Shown piece by piece: positions 24,005 to 30,948 of a DNA stretch of 64,000 nt. The DNA is taken from the NCBI GenBank assembly GCA_022846095.1, contig AP025583.1, positions 2,852,001 through 2,916,000 on the forward strand, in the 5' to 3' direction. The stretch's first letter is position 1, and every line of letters starts with the position of its first letter. The stretch comes from Oscillospiraceae bacterium. Its GTDB lineage: Bacteria > Bacillota > Clostridia > Oscillospirales > Oscillospiraceae. Under the pieces are notes generated by a model. That model saw only the letters and a program-made list of their open reading frames with translations, was not told where the DNA came from and ran no database searches. The position numbers and the translations under genes are program-made.

Positions 24005-24308
24005 CCGCCCTACTGCATCAGGATCGGGCGCTTTTTCTCCCGGACGTTGATCTGGAAGATATTACGCCCCGCGACCGCGTGGTCCAGCCCCCACGGCGCG
24101 GGCGCCGTGGGGAGCCCTTGTCATTTTAATCTGCGCGGGCGGAGTCGTCGTCGCGTGCTTCGTATCGTTCACCCTGCCAGAGGCAGGGCTCATTCACTGC
24201 GCCGCTTCTCCTCTCCCTACAAAGCCCGTAGGGCTTTGTAGGGGCCCTATTTCCGCCCGGCATCAAGGTTTTGGCCTGCGGGCCAAAACGCTTGGCATCG
24301 AGCTGGCC
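24005..24308 (-). repeat. Hairpin element with duplicated 3' end of the DUF1934 gene
   Basis: 24005-24088 repeats the last ~80 bp of the 24315-24761 gene including its TAG. It is followed by stem CCCCACGGCGC/GCGCCGTGGGG (24089-24112), a GGGCGGA...CCGCCC stem whose loop holds a nested ~107-bp insert (24145-24251), the stem GGTTTTGGCC/GGCCAAAAC (24267-24290) and CATCGAGCTGG (24296-24306), an inverted copy of gene bases 24389-24399. The core matches the element in the nifU array. The copied tail differs only synonymously. A GGCGGGGGCAAGCCCCCGCC palindrome flanks it at 23992-24011. Confidence 0.9.
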
Positions 24309-24314
24309 GCCGCC

Positions 24315-24761
24315 CTACTGCATCAGGATCGGGCGCTTTTTCTCCCGGACGTTAATCTGGAAGATATTTCTGCCCGCCACGGCGTGGTCCAGCTCGATGG
24401 CGTAGTCGATCTCGATGTCCCCGCCGTCGGAACCCAGGTGAGAGCGCATTTTGCGGGTGTTGATGCCCACGGAGAGGGAGCCGTAGGGCGTGTCGTACAT
24501 GGACAGGTGGCGCCTGCCCTCCTCAAACACCATCTGGGAGTTGACCTCCCCGATGCGCAGCAGGGTGATGCGGCCCTTCTCGATCTGGAAGGTGGTCAGG
24601 GTGCCCTCCAGGCCGGTGAGCTCGCTCTCCTGGTAGGTGAGGGTATAGCCGTCGTCCCCGTCGTCCTCCAGGCGGCCCTCGGTGACCAGCTCGATGGTCT
24701 CCTCCTCCGCGTCCTCGTAGGACTGCTGCCCTTTTATCGATATAATCACATTGTTGTCCAT
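24315..24761 (-). CDS. DUF1934 family beta-barrel protein
   Basis: A 148-residue calycin-like small protein of the DUF1934 family, widespread in Firmicutes and of unknown function. Visible are MDNNVIISIKGQQ, the acidic EEETIELVTEGRL stretch, and the conserved YxExELTGLEGTLTTF and MYDTPYGSLSVGI strands. It ends NVREKKRPILMQ, with the TAG stop forming the first bases of a palindromic-repeat remnant. Its last 80 bp are duplicated downstream together with a hairpin element. It lies upstream of argS, a common clostridial neighbour. Confidence 0.88.
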   Translation of the reverse strand: MDNNVIISIKGQQSYEDAEEETIELVTEGRLEDDGDDGYTLTYQESELTGLEGTLTTFQIEKGRITLLRIGEVNSQMVFEEGRRHLSMYDTPYGSLSVGINTRKMRSHLGSDGGDIEIDYAIELDHAVAGRNIFQINVREKKRPILMQ

Positions 24762-24835
24762 GGTAAAACCTCGTTTAAGAATCCAGAGTAGGAGGTATTA
24801 TATCCCGAATACCCCCCGATGTAAAGGGGATTTCA

Positions 24836-25651
24836 TTAATATTGGTTGATGTCGATCTGTGTCACGTCCTCCCCCACGTCCCGGCGCAGGAAGATGGAGG
24901 CCAGGCGGGAGAAATCCTCCACCCGGTCGCTGACGAAGTAGCGGCACACGCCCCCGGCGTCCCGGCCGGAGAGGGCGTTTTCCGCCTCCAGCCGCTCCCC
25001 CACGGCCCGGGCTCCCTCGGCCCCCGCGTCCACCAGCTTCACGCCGGGGCCCATGTAGGCGCCGATGACGGTTTCCAGCAGCGGGTAGTGGGTGCAGCCC
25101 AGCACCAGGGTGTCGATCCCCGCCTCCTTCATGGGGGCCAGGTACTCGGCGCACACCGTCTCAATGACCACGTCGCCGGGGTGGAAGCGCCCGTTCTCCA
25201 CCAGGGGCACAAAGAGGGGGCAGGCCCTGGCCAGCACGGTGGCCTGCGGGTTCTCCGCGGCGATGTAGCGCTCGTAGGCCCCGCTGCGGATGGAGGCCTG
25301 GGTGCCGATGAGGCCGATGCGCCCGTTGCGGGTGGCCCTGGCCGCCGCGCCCGCCGCGGGGGCCACCACCCCCAGCAGGGGGATGGGGTTCTCCGCCGCC
25401 AGGGCCTCCAGCGACGTGGTGGACACGGTGCCGCAGGCGATGACGATGGCCTTGAGGTCAAAGGTGCGCAGGAAGGCCACGTCCTGCCGGGCGTACCTGC
25501 GGATGGTCTCGGGGGAGCGGCTGCCGTAGGGCACCCGCCCGGTGTCCCCGAAGTAGACGATGTCCTCCCCGGGCAGGCGGCGCATGAGCTCCCGCACCGC
25601 GGTGAGCCCCCCCAGGCCCGAGTCGAACACGCCGATTGGCTTTTTATCCAA
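24836..25651 (-). CDS. murI: Glutamate racemase
   Basis: Makes D-glutamate for peptidoglycan. The start chosen is TTG 25651 (MDKKPIGVFDSG), because GGAGG lies exactly 8 bases upstream and the family begins there; an ATG-initiated extension of 11 residues (25684) would read through that ribosome site. The 271-residue product has D10, catalytic Cys73 (IACGTVST) and Cys186 (LGCTHYPLL). Its length is typical of the family. Confidence 0.93.
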   Translation of the reverse strand: MDKKPIGVFDSGLGGLTAVRELMRRLPGEDIVYFGDTGRVPYGSRSPETIRRYARQDVAFLRTFDLKAIVIACGTVSTTSLEALAAENPIPLLGVVAPAAGAAARATRNGRIGLIGTQASIRSGAYERYIAAENPQATVLARACPLFVPLVENGRFHPGDVVIETVCAEYLAPMKEAGIDTLVLGCTHYPLLETVIGAYMGPGVKLVDAGAEGARAVGERLEAENALSGRDAGGVCRYFVSDRVEDFSRLASIFLRRDVGEDVTQIDINQY

Positions 25652-25738
25652 GAAGAATTCCTCCAAATGTTCACATCTCCCCATATCATATGCGAAAGCA
25701 TGTTCAAAGACAAGTGGAATTTTCACTTAAATCCCGGT

Positions 25739-25766
25739 TTGACATTCCGCCCGTTCTCACTATAAT
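25739..25766 (+). promoter_or_regulatory. Consensus promoter of the 25827 gene
   Basis: TTGACA (25739-25744), 16 bases, TATAAT (25761-25766). Confidence 0.88.
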
Positions 25767-25826
25767 ATAGTCTTAGGCGGAGCGCGCGCGCCCCGCACGT
25801 CACGACAGCGAGGAGGGTTCGCGAAG

Positions 25827-26246
25827 ATGAAGCTGGAGCTGACGAAGAAGCAGTTCAGGCGGCTGCTGGACATGGCCTATATCGGCAACTGGATCCTGAA
25901 CTCCGCCCGGGGTGAGGACCGGTTCAAGGACTACGACGAGGTGGAGAGCCTGCTGTTCTCCAGGGCCGTCCAGGAGGGCATGGGCACCCTGGCCGAGGTG
26001 TGGAACGGCGAGGTGGTGCCCTCCAGGGCGTTTGCCGAGGGCGGCATCCACGAGGCCATCATGGACTACGAGGACAACGTGTTCTTCGACATCCTGGCCG
26101 AGGATCTGGCCCGGCGGGATATGGACGACGTGCCCATCGACGAGAGCAATTACGACGAGCTGGCCAGCCGTATCGACGCCTATATCGCCGAATTCGACCT
26201 GCACGGCACCGACAATATTCAGATCGACGCGGATATTGCCCCCTGA
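25827..26246 (+). CDS. Acidic hypothetical protein
   Basis: A 139-residue soluble, strongly acidic protein (MKLELTKKQFRRLLDMAYIGNWILN..., ending DNIQIDADIAP). The N-terminal third is helical and basic, the rest Asp/Glu-rich. GAGGAGG is about 15 bases upstream with a second purine run nearer. A consensus promoter and a downstream hairpin make it an independent, probably well-expressed gene. No family recognised. Confidence 0.75.
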   Translation: MKLELTKKQFRRLLDMAYIGNWILNSARGEDRFKDYDEVESLLFSRAVQEGMGTLAEVWNGEVVPSRAFAEGGIHEAIMDYEDNVFFDILAEDLARRDMDDVPIDESNYDELASRIDAYIAEFDLHGTDNIQIDADIAP

Positions 26247-26266
26247 GGCCGCAGCATAAAAGAGAA

Positions 26267-26297
26267 GCGCGTCCGGCGGTTGTTCCGCCGGACGCGC
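26267..26297 (+). terminator. Hairpin after the acidic protein gene
   Basis: A 13-bp stem GCGCGTCCGGCGG with a 5-base loop ends in GCCGTTT; it has only a weak T-tract. Confidence 0.65.
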
Positions 26298-26316
26298 GCC
26301 GTTTGGAGGCATTTTT

Positions 26317-26805
26317 ATGACAAAAGAGGGCTACGCCCGCCTGTCCGCCCCCTTCCGCGCCCGACCGGGGGCGGTGATCGCGCTGGACAAGGGGCTCACG
26401 CTGGCGGTCTACCTCGCCTACCCCGCCCTGCTACTCTGGCTGCTGCTGACGGGGGACCCCCGCCTGCTGCGCACGGTGGTCACCCCCGGCGCGTCCTTCC
26501 TGGTGGTGAGCCTGGTGCGCCGGTGGTACAACGCCCCCCGGCCCTACGAGGTGCTGGACATCAAGCCCCTGATCCCCAAGGACACCGCGGGCAAATCCTT
26601 CCCCAGCCGCCACGCCTTCTCCATCTTCGTCATCGCCGCCGCCTTCTGGTCCATCTGCCCGCCCCTGGGGGGCGTGCTGCTGGCGGCGGGCGTGCTGCTC
26701 AGCGCCGCGCGGGTGGTGGGGGGCGTCCACTTCTCCCGGGACGTGATCGCCGGGGCGGTCATCGGGCTGGCCTCGGGCCTGCTGGGCTTTTGGCTGCTGC
26801 CCTAG
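26317..26805 (+). CDS. PAP2-family membrane phosphatase
   Basis: Likely a lipid phosphatase (phosphatidic acid or undecaprenyl-pyrophosphate type) in the membrane. The 162 residues show the PAP2 signature: KSFPSRHAFS (about 91-100) and GGVHFSRDVIAGAV (about 136), with the first motif represented by RRWYNAPRPYE (about 68). It has about five helices. It is convergent with the DUF6483 gene, overlapping it by 4 bp. Substrate unknown. Confidence 0.87.
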   Translation: MTKEGYARLSAPFRARPGAVIALDKGLTLAVYLAYPALLLWLLLTGDPRLLRTVVTPGASFLVVSLVRRWYNAPRPYEVLDIKPLIPKDTAGKSFPSRHAFSIFVIAAAFWSICPPLGGVLLAAGVLLSAARVVGGVHFSRDVIAGAVIGLASGLLGFWLLP

Positions 26806-27161
26806 AGGGAGACCCCGAACTGCTCCGACAGGTCCTTCAGCCCCTCCTGGATCTCGTCCCGCTCGAAGCCGCCCGCCTTGAGCTGGGCGTCGCTGAGGTC
26901 GTTGAGCCGGGCGTAGAAGTCCACCGCCACCTCCAGGTAGCGCAGATCCTCCAGATCCGCCCCCTCGTAGAGCAGGTTCTCCGCGGCGTTGATGTCCCCC
27001 GCGTTCACCTTCTCCAGCATACGGCGGTAGAGCTCCTCCACCTGCGCGTCCTCCTCCGCCCCGGTGGGGACGTAGGCGGTGCTCTCCTTTTTAAATACCA
27101 GATAGGCGATGGAGCGGGCCATGCCCTCGATCTGGCGCATCATCCAGTCCTGTGTCAGCAT
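26802..27161 (-). CDS. DUF6483-like small helical protein
   Basis: The 119 residues begin MLTQDWMMRQIEGMARSIAYLVF, the recognisable start of a clostridial family of unknown function. The rest is an all-helical TPR-like region (EELYRRMLEKVNAGDINAAENLLYEG). It lies just downstream of the S24 repressor gene on the same strand. Confidence 0.75.
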   Translation of the reverse strand: MLTQDWMMRQIEGMARSIAYLVFKKESTAYVPTGAEEDAQVEELYRRMLEKVNAGDINAAENLLYEGADLEDLRYLEVAVDFYARLNDLSDAQLKAGGFERDEIQEGLKDLSEQFGVSL

Positions 27162-27186
27162 TGCGATTCTCCTTCTCTCATCTAAA

Positions 27187-27828
27187 TTACAGGTTCCGCA
27201 CCAGCTTCACCGCCACCCCGACGATGCGGGCCGCGCCGGTCTCAAAGTCCTTCAGCGGGATGATCCGCGGCTCGTAGGCCGGGTTCTCCGGCTGGAGCAC
27301 GGCGATGTCCCGCTGGATGCGCAGGCGCTTGAGGGTGGCGTCCGCCCCGTCCAGCAGGCAGGCCACGATCTGCCCGCTCTCGGCGGCGTCCTGCCGCCGG
27401 ATCAGCACCAGATCCCCGCTCTGGATCCCGGCGTTCACCATGCTGTCCCCGGTGACCCGCAGGTAGAAGTGCTGCTCCGGGTCGGGCACGCCGGCGGCGG
27501 CGTACCCCTCGATGTCCTCCACCGCCAGGATGGGCGCCCCGGCGCGGATCACCCCCAGAATGGGCACCACCGCCCCCCGGCCCGGCGTTCCCGGAGCCCC
27601 GGACGCCCGGCGGCGGGGTACGTCGTACCCCTGGAGCCAAAGAGGGTCCACCTCCAGGGCCATCGCCATGGCGGTGGCGGTGCCGATTTTGGGCTCCCGC
27701 TGGCCCAGCACGTAGCGGTTTAGGGTCTGGGGGTTCATGCCCAGCTCGGCCCCAAGCTGCTCGTAGCTCCAGCCCCGCTCCTCCATCAGCGCCCGCAGAC
27801 GGGCCCCAAAGCTGCTCTCCTGCACCAT
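27187..27828 (-). CDS. LexA/CI-type repressor (XRE HTH plus S24 peptidase)
   Basis: The 213 residues have an N-terminal HTH (about 8-62, RGWSYEQLGAELGMNPQTLNRY) and a C-terminal S24 domain with cleavage-site dipeptide Ala-Gly (VIRAGAP, about 92), nucleophile Ser in GDSMVNAG (about 129) and catalytic Lys in ATLKRL (about 166). Such proteins self-cleave on RecA filament contact and derepress phage or SOS-like genes. Its promoter overlaps TATCAC direct repeats, probably its own operator. Confidence 0.9.
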   Translation of the reverse strand: MVQESSFGARLRALMEERGWSYEQLGAELGMNPQTLNRYVLGQREPKIGTATAMAMALEVDPLWLQGYDVPRRRASGAPGTPGRGAVVPILGVIRAGAPILAVEDIEGYAAAGVPDPEQHFYLRVTGDSMVNAGIQSGDLVLIRRQDAAESGQIVACLLDGADATLKRLRIQRDIAVLQPENPAYEPRIIPLKDFETGAARIVGVAVKLVRNL

Positions 27829-27858
27829 CGCGCTCCCCCCTGTCCATTTTTCGGGACT

Positions 27859-27887
27859 ATCCTATCACGTTCTATCACCAATTGCAA
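27859..27887 (-). promoter_or_regulatory. Repressor promoter with TATCAC operator repeats
   Basis: TTGCAA (27887-27882), 17 bases, TAGGAT (27864-27859). Direct repeats CTATCACGT and CTATCACCA (27862-27880) fill the spacer and probably bind the repressor. Confidence 0.65.
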
Positions 27888-27905
27888 CATATTTTTAAAA
27901 CACTA

Positions 27906-28019
27906 TTGACTTTTATCTCCGAACGGTGTTAATATAGCTCTGTAATCGAACGAGAGTTCTATTCCGCCGTGGTGGGCTTTCTTTTTGCCCTTATATCACC
28001 ATTCGGTGATATAAGGGCA
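27906..28019 (+). promoter_or_regulatory. Divergent promoter, LexA-like box and TATCACC palindrome
   Basis: TTGACT (27906-27911) with TAATAT (27930-27935) forms a plus-strand promoter. CGAAC-GAGA-GTTC (27947-27959) matches the Gram-positive SOS box half-sites. TATCACC-ATTC-GGTGATA is the core of a perfect hairpin (27986-28019) using the same half-site as the repressor promoter. No gene follows on the plus strand before the tRNA region. Confidence 0.6.
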
Positions 28020-28043
28020 ACCCCCTCCCCCCTTACGCGCGGC

Positions 28044-28073
28044 CCGTAGGGGCGATTCATGAATCGCCCCTAC
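28044..28073. repeat. GGGCGATTCATGAATCGCCC palindrome
   Basis: A copy of the dispersed palindrome with flanking GTAGG/CCTAC arms, giving a perfect stem of about 14 bp. Confidence 0.85.
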
Positions 28074-28081
28074 AGTATACC

Positions 28082-28307
28082 TGCCGCTTACCGGCCCCGG
28101 GCATGAAAAAAGGCCCCGCCTGTTGGCGAGACCCTTTTGGTGGAGGAGGGTGGATTCGCTTTTCTGCGGAAAAGCCACGGCGGTTGGAACGCGCCCCCGG
28201 CGCGTCCCCAAGAGCCGCCTTTCGAATCCCGTGCCGCTTACCGGCCCGGGCATGAAAAAAGGCCCCGCCTGTTGGCGAGACCCTTTTGGTGGAGGAGGGT
28301 GGATTCG
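28082..28307 (-). repeat. Duplicated tRNA-Tyr 3' end flanking a hairpin insert
   Basis: 28082-28158 and 28232-28307 are about 76-bp direct repeats differing by a single base. Each holds the last ~21 bases of tRNA-Tyr, CCA and the downstream flank. Between them (28159-28222) are two hairpins, CTTTTC-TGCG-GAAAAG and GGCGGTTGG...CCAAGAGCCGCC. CGAATCC (28223-28229) is an inverted copy of the tRNA bases at the far repeat edge (GGATTCG, 28301-28307). Confidence 0.88.
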
Positions 28308-28371
28308 AACCACCGAAGCAACTTGCAACAGATTTACAGTCTGCCCCCTTTGGCCACTCGGGAACTCCTCC
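28287..28371 (-). tRNA. tRNA-Tyr (GTA)
   Basis: 85 bases with an encoded CCA, a 7-bp acceptor stem GGAGGAG, anticodon loop CTGTAAA with GTA, a long class II variable arm and the T-loop GGTTCGAATCC. Its 3' part is duplicated about 149 bp downstream. Confidence 0.95.
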
Positions 28372-28387
28372 ATATAAAATTGTCTCG

Positions 28388-28495
28388 GCCCGAATCGAAG
28401 CCCAGCGCAGCGGGTTCGATTCGGAGAGGAAGTGCGACGGAACGAATGAGCTTTGGCCCTCGGGCCGAAGCGAACGATGCGCAGTACGCACTGAC
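28388..28495 (-). repeat. Two-hairpin element between tRNA-Thr and tRNA-Tyr
   Basis: The minus strand reads ATCGTTC, hairpin CTTCGGCCC/GGGCCAAAG, CTCATTC, a CGCACTTCCTCTCC spacer and the 10-bp stem CCGAATCGAA/TTCGATTCGG. The same layout, with different stem sequences, is nested inside the element at 24145-24251 on the opposite strand. It fills the space between the two tRNA genes. Confidence 0.75.
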
Positions 28496-28497
28496 GA

Positions 28498-28573
28498 TGG
28501 AGCTGGTGGACGGATTCGAACCCCCGACCTGCTGATTACAAATCAGCTGCTCTACCAACTGAGCTACACCAGC
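28498..28573 (-). tRNA. tRNA-Thr (TGT)
   Basis: 76 bases with an encoded CCA; acceptor GCTGGTG/CACCAGC, D-loop AGCTCAGTTGGTAGAGC, anticodon TGT within TTTGTAA, T-loop GGTTCGAATCC. It precedes tRNA-Tyr on the same strand. Confidence 0.95.
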
Positions 28574-28689
28574 ACAGGCTCATTCAGCTCGTCCACAGCG
28601 AAGATTATCTTAACAGAAGGGTCGTGACTTGTCAAGCACATTTTGCAGCTTTTGGGGAGGAATTTTACAAATTGCACAGGAGGAGGGCC

Positions 28690-28839
28690 GTGGCCGCCCC
28701 GCTGCGGGACAGCCAGGCACAGCGCCCGGCGGGCTGGTGCCCCCGCTGCCGGGGGGAGCTCTACGGCGGGGAGGGGCCGCTGTGCCCCGCCTGCCGGGGG
28801 GAAGAAAAAGAACGGGAAGAGGAGAAAAAGCCGAAATGA
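28690..28839 (+). CDS. Small zinc-ribbon protein
   Basis: The 49-residue product starts at GTG 28690, behind AGGAGGAGGG. It is a single zinc ribbon CPRC-x11-CPAC followed by a Lys/Glu tail. The frame extends upstream to a GTG at 28624, but that region includes the ribosome site. ATGA overlap with the next gene shows an operon of three small genes. Probably a nucleic-acid-binding or sigma-associated accessory. Confidence 0.65.
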   Translation: MAAPLRDSQAQRPAGWCPRCRGELYGGEGPLCPACRGEEKEREEEKKPK

Positions 28840-29075
28840 TGACCCTATTGGAACTGTCCGTGCAGTACCGCGCCCAGGCCGAGGCCCTGCGCGCGCGCAT
28901 CGCCGCGCTGGAGGGGGCGGGAACCCCGCAGGACCCGGGGGAGGCCGGGGCGCTGCTGCTCCAGGCGCGGGTGCGCATGCTGCGCACCATGTGGCGGGAG
29001 GCGCGGGATCTGGCCGTGCTCACCGCGCGCTACTACGAGAGGGGGTACCGCCGCAATGACCGGTACACGCTATAA
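28836..29075 (+). CDS. Small helical protein, unknown function
   Basis: The 79-residue protein is wholly helical (MMTLLELSVQYRAQAEALRARIAALEG...LTARYYERGYRRNDRYTL). It overlaps the zinc-ribbon gene by 4 bp and the sigma-like gene by 20 bp. Tight overlaps on both sides support it as a real coding member of the module. Function unknown. Confidence 0.65.
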   Translation: MMTLLELSVQYRAQAEALRARIAALEGAGTPQDPGEAGALLLQARVRMLRTMWREARDLAVLTARYYERGYRRNDRYTL

Positions 29076-29373
29076 GCGGGGGATGAGCTACGCCGCCGAC
29101 ATGGCCCACTACGCCCGCATGATGGCCGGCGACAACAGCACCGAGCACCAGCGCCTCAAGCGCAACCTGGTGCGGGCATTAAAGGAGGAGGTGACCCAGC
29201 GCCAGCGGGAGACGCTGCTGCTTTACTACGCCGAGGGCCTGACCATGCAGCAGATCGCCGCGCGCCAGGGGGTGAACCCCTCGGTGGTCTCCCGCCACAT
29301 TACGCGGGGGGAGGCCCGTCTGCGCCGCTGCCTCAGATACGGCGCGGCCATCCTTTTACAACCGGAAAGCTAG
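29056..29373 (+). CDS. Sigma-70 region 4-like HTH protein
   Basis: The 105 residues carry a C-terminal helix-turn-helix resembling sigma factor region 4 (QRQRETLLLYYAEGLTMQQIAARQGVNPSVVSRHITR, about 50-88) and a helical N-terminus. There is no region 2, so it is not a complete sigma factor. Similar proteins occur in clostridial mobile elements and phages as late activators. It is last of the three-gene module and is followed by a strong terminator. Confidence 0.82.
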   Translation: MTGTRYKRGMSYAADMAHYARMMAGDNSTEHQRLKRNLVRALKEEVTQRQRETLLLYYAEGLTMQQIAARQGVNPSVVSRHITRGEARLRRCLRYGAAILLQPES

Positions 29374-29381
29374 AATTTGCA

Positions 29382-29423
29382 GCGGCGGGGGCCCCCAGGG
29401 GCCCCCGCCGCCCGTCTTTTTTT
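29382..29423 (+). terminator. Strong intrinsic terminator
   Basis: A 13-bp all-GC stem with a CCA loop region (29382-29411) is followed by CGTC and eight T residues. Confidence 0.93.
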
Positions 29424-29460
29424 CTACATGCAAACAACATGCCAGATCCGTCCCCCGCGA

Positions 29461-29489
29461 TTGATTCCCGGCACAAAATATGCTATACT
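29461..29489 (+). promoter_or_regulatory. Promoter of rpoN
   Basis: TTGATT (29461-29466), 17 bases, TATACT (29484-29489). Confidence 0.8.
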
Positions 29490-29531
29490 TCGTTGGGCAA
29501 ATATAGATTGAATGCGAAGGAGGACGGCAGC

Positions 29532-30905
29532 ATGGAACTGAACATGGCGCAGAAGCAGACCCAAACCCTCTCTCCGCAGATGATGCAGTCGATGGAGATT
29601 CTCCAGATGGGCTCGCAGGAGCTGCTGGAATATATTGAGGACGCGGTGCAGGAAAACCCGGTGCTGGAGATGGAGGAGAACTACGACAAGCGGGACGAGT
29701 TCTCCGACCTCAAGCGCAAGCTGGAGTGGCTGGAGTCCACCGACGCCCAGAACCGCTACTACCACCAGCAGGACAGCGAGGACGACACCGACCCCCTGTC
29801 CAACTACGGCGGGGTGGAGAACGGGGAGGAGAACCTCTACCACTACGTGATCTCCCAGCTGCGGCTGCTGGAGCTGCCGCAGGACGAGCTGCGGGCGGCG
29901 GAGTTCCTGGTGGAGAGCCTCAACGGCAACGGCTGGCTGGACGAGCCCCTGCCCGCCCTGGCCGCCGAGGCCGGCCTGGACGAGGCGCTGCTGGAACGGG
30001 CGCTGGCGGCGGTGCAGACCCTGGAGCCCGCGGGCGTGGGGGCCCGGAACCTGTCCGAGTGCCTGCATCTGCAGCTGGTGCGGCGGGAGCCGGACAACGC
30101 GCTGGCCCTGGCCATCGCGGACAACTGGCTGGACGCCCTGTCCAAAAACCGCTACGGCCTCATCTCCCGGGAGCTGGGGGCCGCGCCCGAGGCGGTGCGC
30201 GCGGCCTGCGACCTGATCCGCTCCCTGAACCCCCGCCCGGGCACCGGCTTCGCCGCCCGTGAAAATCTGACCTACATCACCCCCGACATCGTGGTGGTCA
30301 GCTTCCCCGACCACTTCGAGCTGCTGACCAACGACTACTTCTTCCCCACCCTCAACATCTCCTCCTACTACACCCGGCTTTTGAAGGAGAGCGACGAGAA
30401 CGAGGTGAAGGACTATCTCACCGGCAAGGTGCGCCAGGCCAAGTGGGTGGTGCGCTCCATCGAGCAGCGCCGCTCCACCCTGATGGAGTGCGCCAAATGC
30501 ATCCTGGACAAGCAGGAGCCCTTCTTCCGCAAGGGCCCCGGCCACCTGGTGCCCCTGTCCCTGGCCGACATCGCCGCCTGCGTGGGGGTCCACGAGAGCA
30601 CGGTGAGCCGGGCGGTGAAGGACAAGTACATCCAGTGCTCCATGGGGGTGTACCCCCTGAGCTACTTCTTCTCCCGGGGCCTGGGCGCGGGCGCGTCCGG
30701 CGGGTGCGACTGCTCCTCCCCCGACGCGGCCAAGGCCCTGCTGAAAAAGCTCATCGCCGGGGAGGACAGGCGCAAGCCCCTCTCCGACCAGAAGCTGTGC
30801 GACATGATGAACGCCCAGGGCTGCGCCCTGTCCCGGCGCACGGTGGCGAAATACCGGGACGAGCTGAATATTCCCAGCACCACCGGCAGAAAACAGTACG
30901 AATAA
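29532..30905 (+). CDS. rpoN: RNA polymerase sigma-54 factor
   Basis: Sigma factor for -24/-12 promoters activated by AAA+ enhancer-binding proteins. The 457-residue product starts at ATG 29532. The Gln/Leu-rich region I is at 5-45 (MAQKQTQTLSPQMMQSMEIL), an acidic region II at about 48-90, then the core-binding domain, the HTH (LADIAACVGVHESTVSRAV) and the RpoN box RRTVAKYRDEL near the end. Residues about 380-390 (GASGGCDCSSPDAA) form a loop. No enhancer-binding partner is in the window. Confidence 0.95.
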   Translation: MELNMAQKQTQTLSPQMMQSMEILQMGSQELLEYIEDAVQENPVLEMEENYDKRDEFSDLKRKLEWLESTDAQNRYYHQQDSEDDTDPLSNYGGVENGEENLYHYVISQLRLLELPQDELRAAEFLVESLNGNGWLDEPLPALAAEAGLDEALLERALAAVQTLEPAGVGARNLSECLHLQLVRREPDNALALAIADNWLDALSKNRYGLISRELGAAPEAVRAACDLIRSLNPRPGTGFAARENLTYITPDIVVVSFPDHFELLTNDYFFPTLNISSYYTRLLKESDENEVKDYLTGKVRQAKWVVRSIEQRRSTLMECAKCILDKQEPFFRKGPGHLVPLSLADIAACVGVHESTVSRAVKDKYIQCSMGVYPLSYFFSRGLGAGASGGCDCSSPDAAKALLKKLIAGEDRRKPLSDQKLCDMMNAQGCALSRRTVAKYRDELNIPSTTGRKQYE

Positions 30906-30948
30906 AAAAGAAAGGCCCTCCGGCAGGGGGGCTGGGGGTCAACAACAC

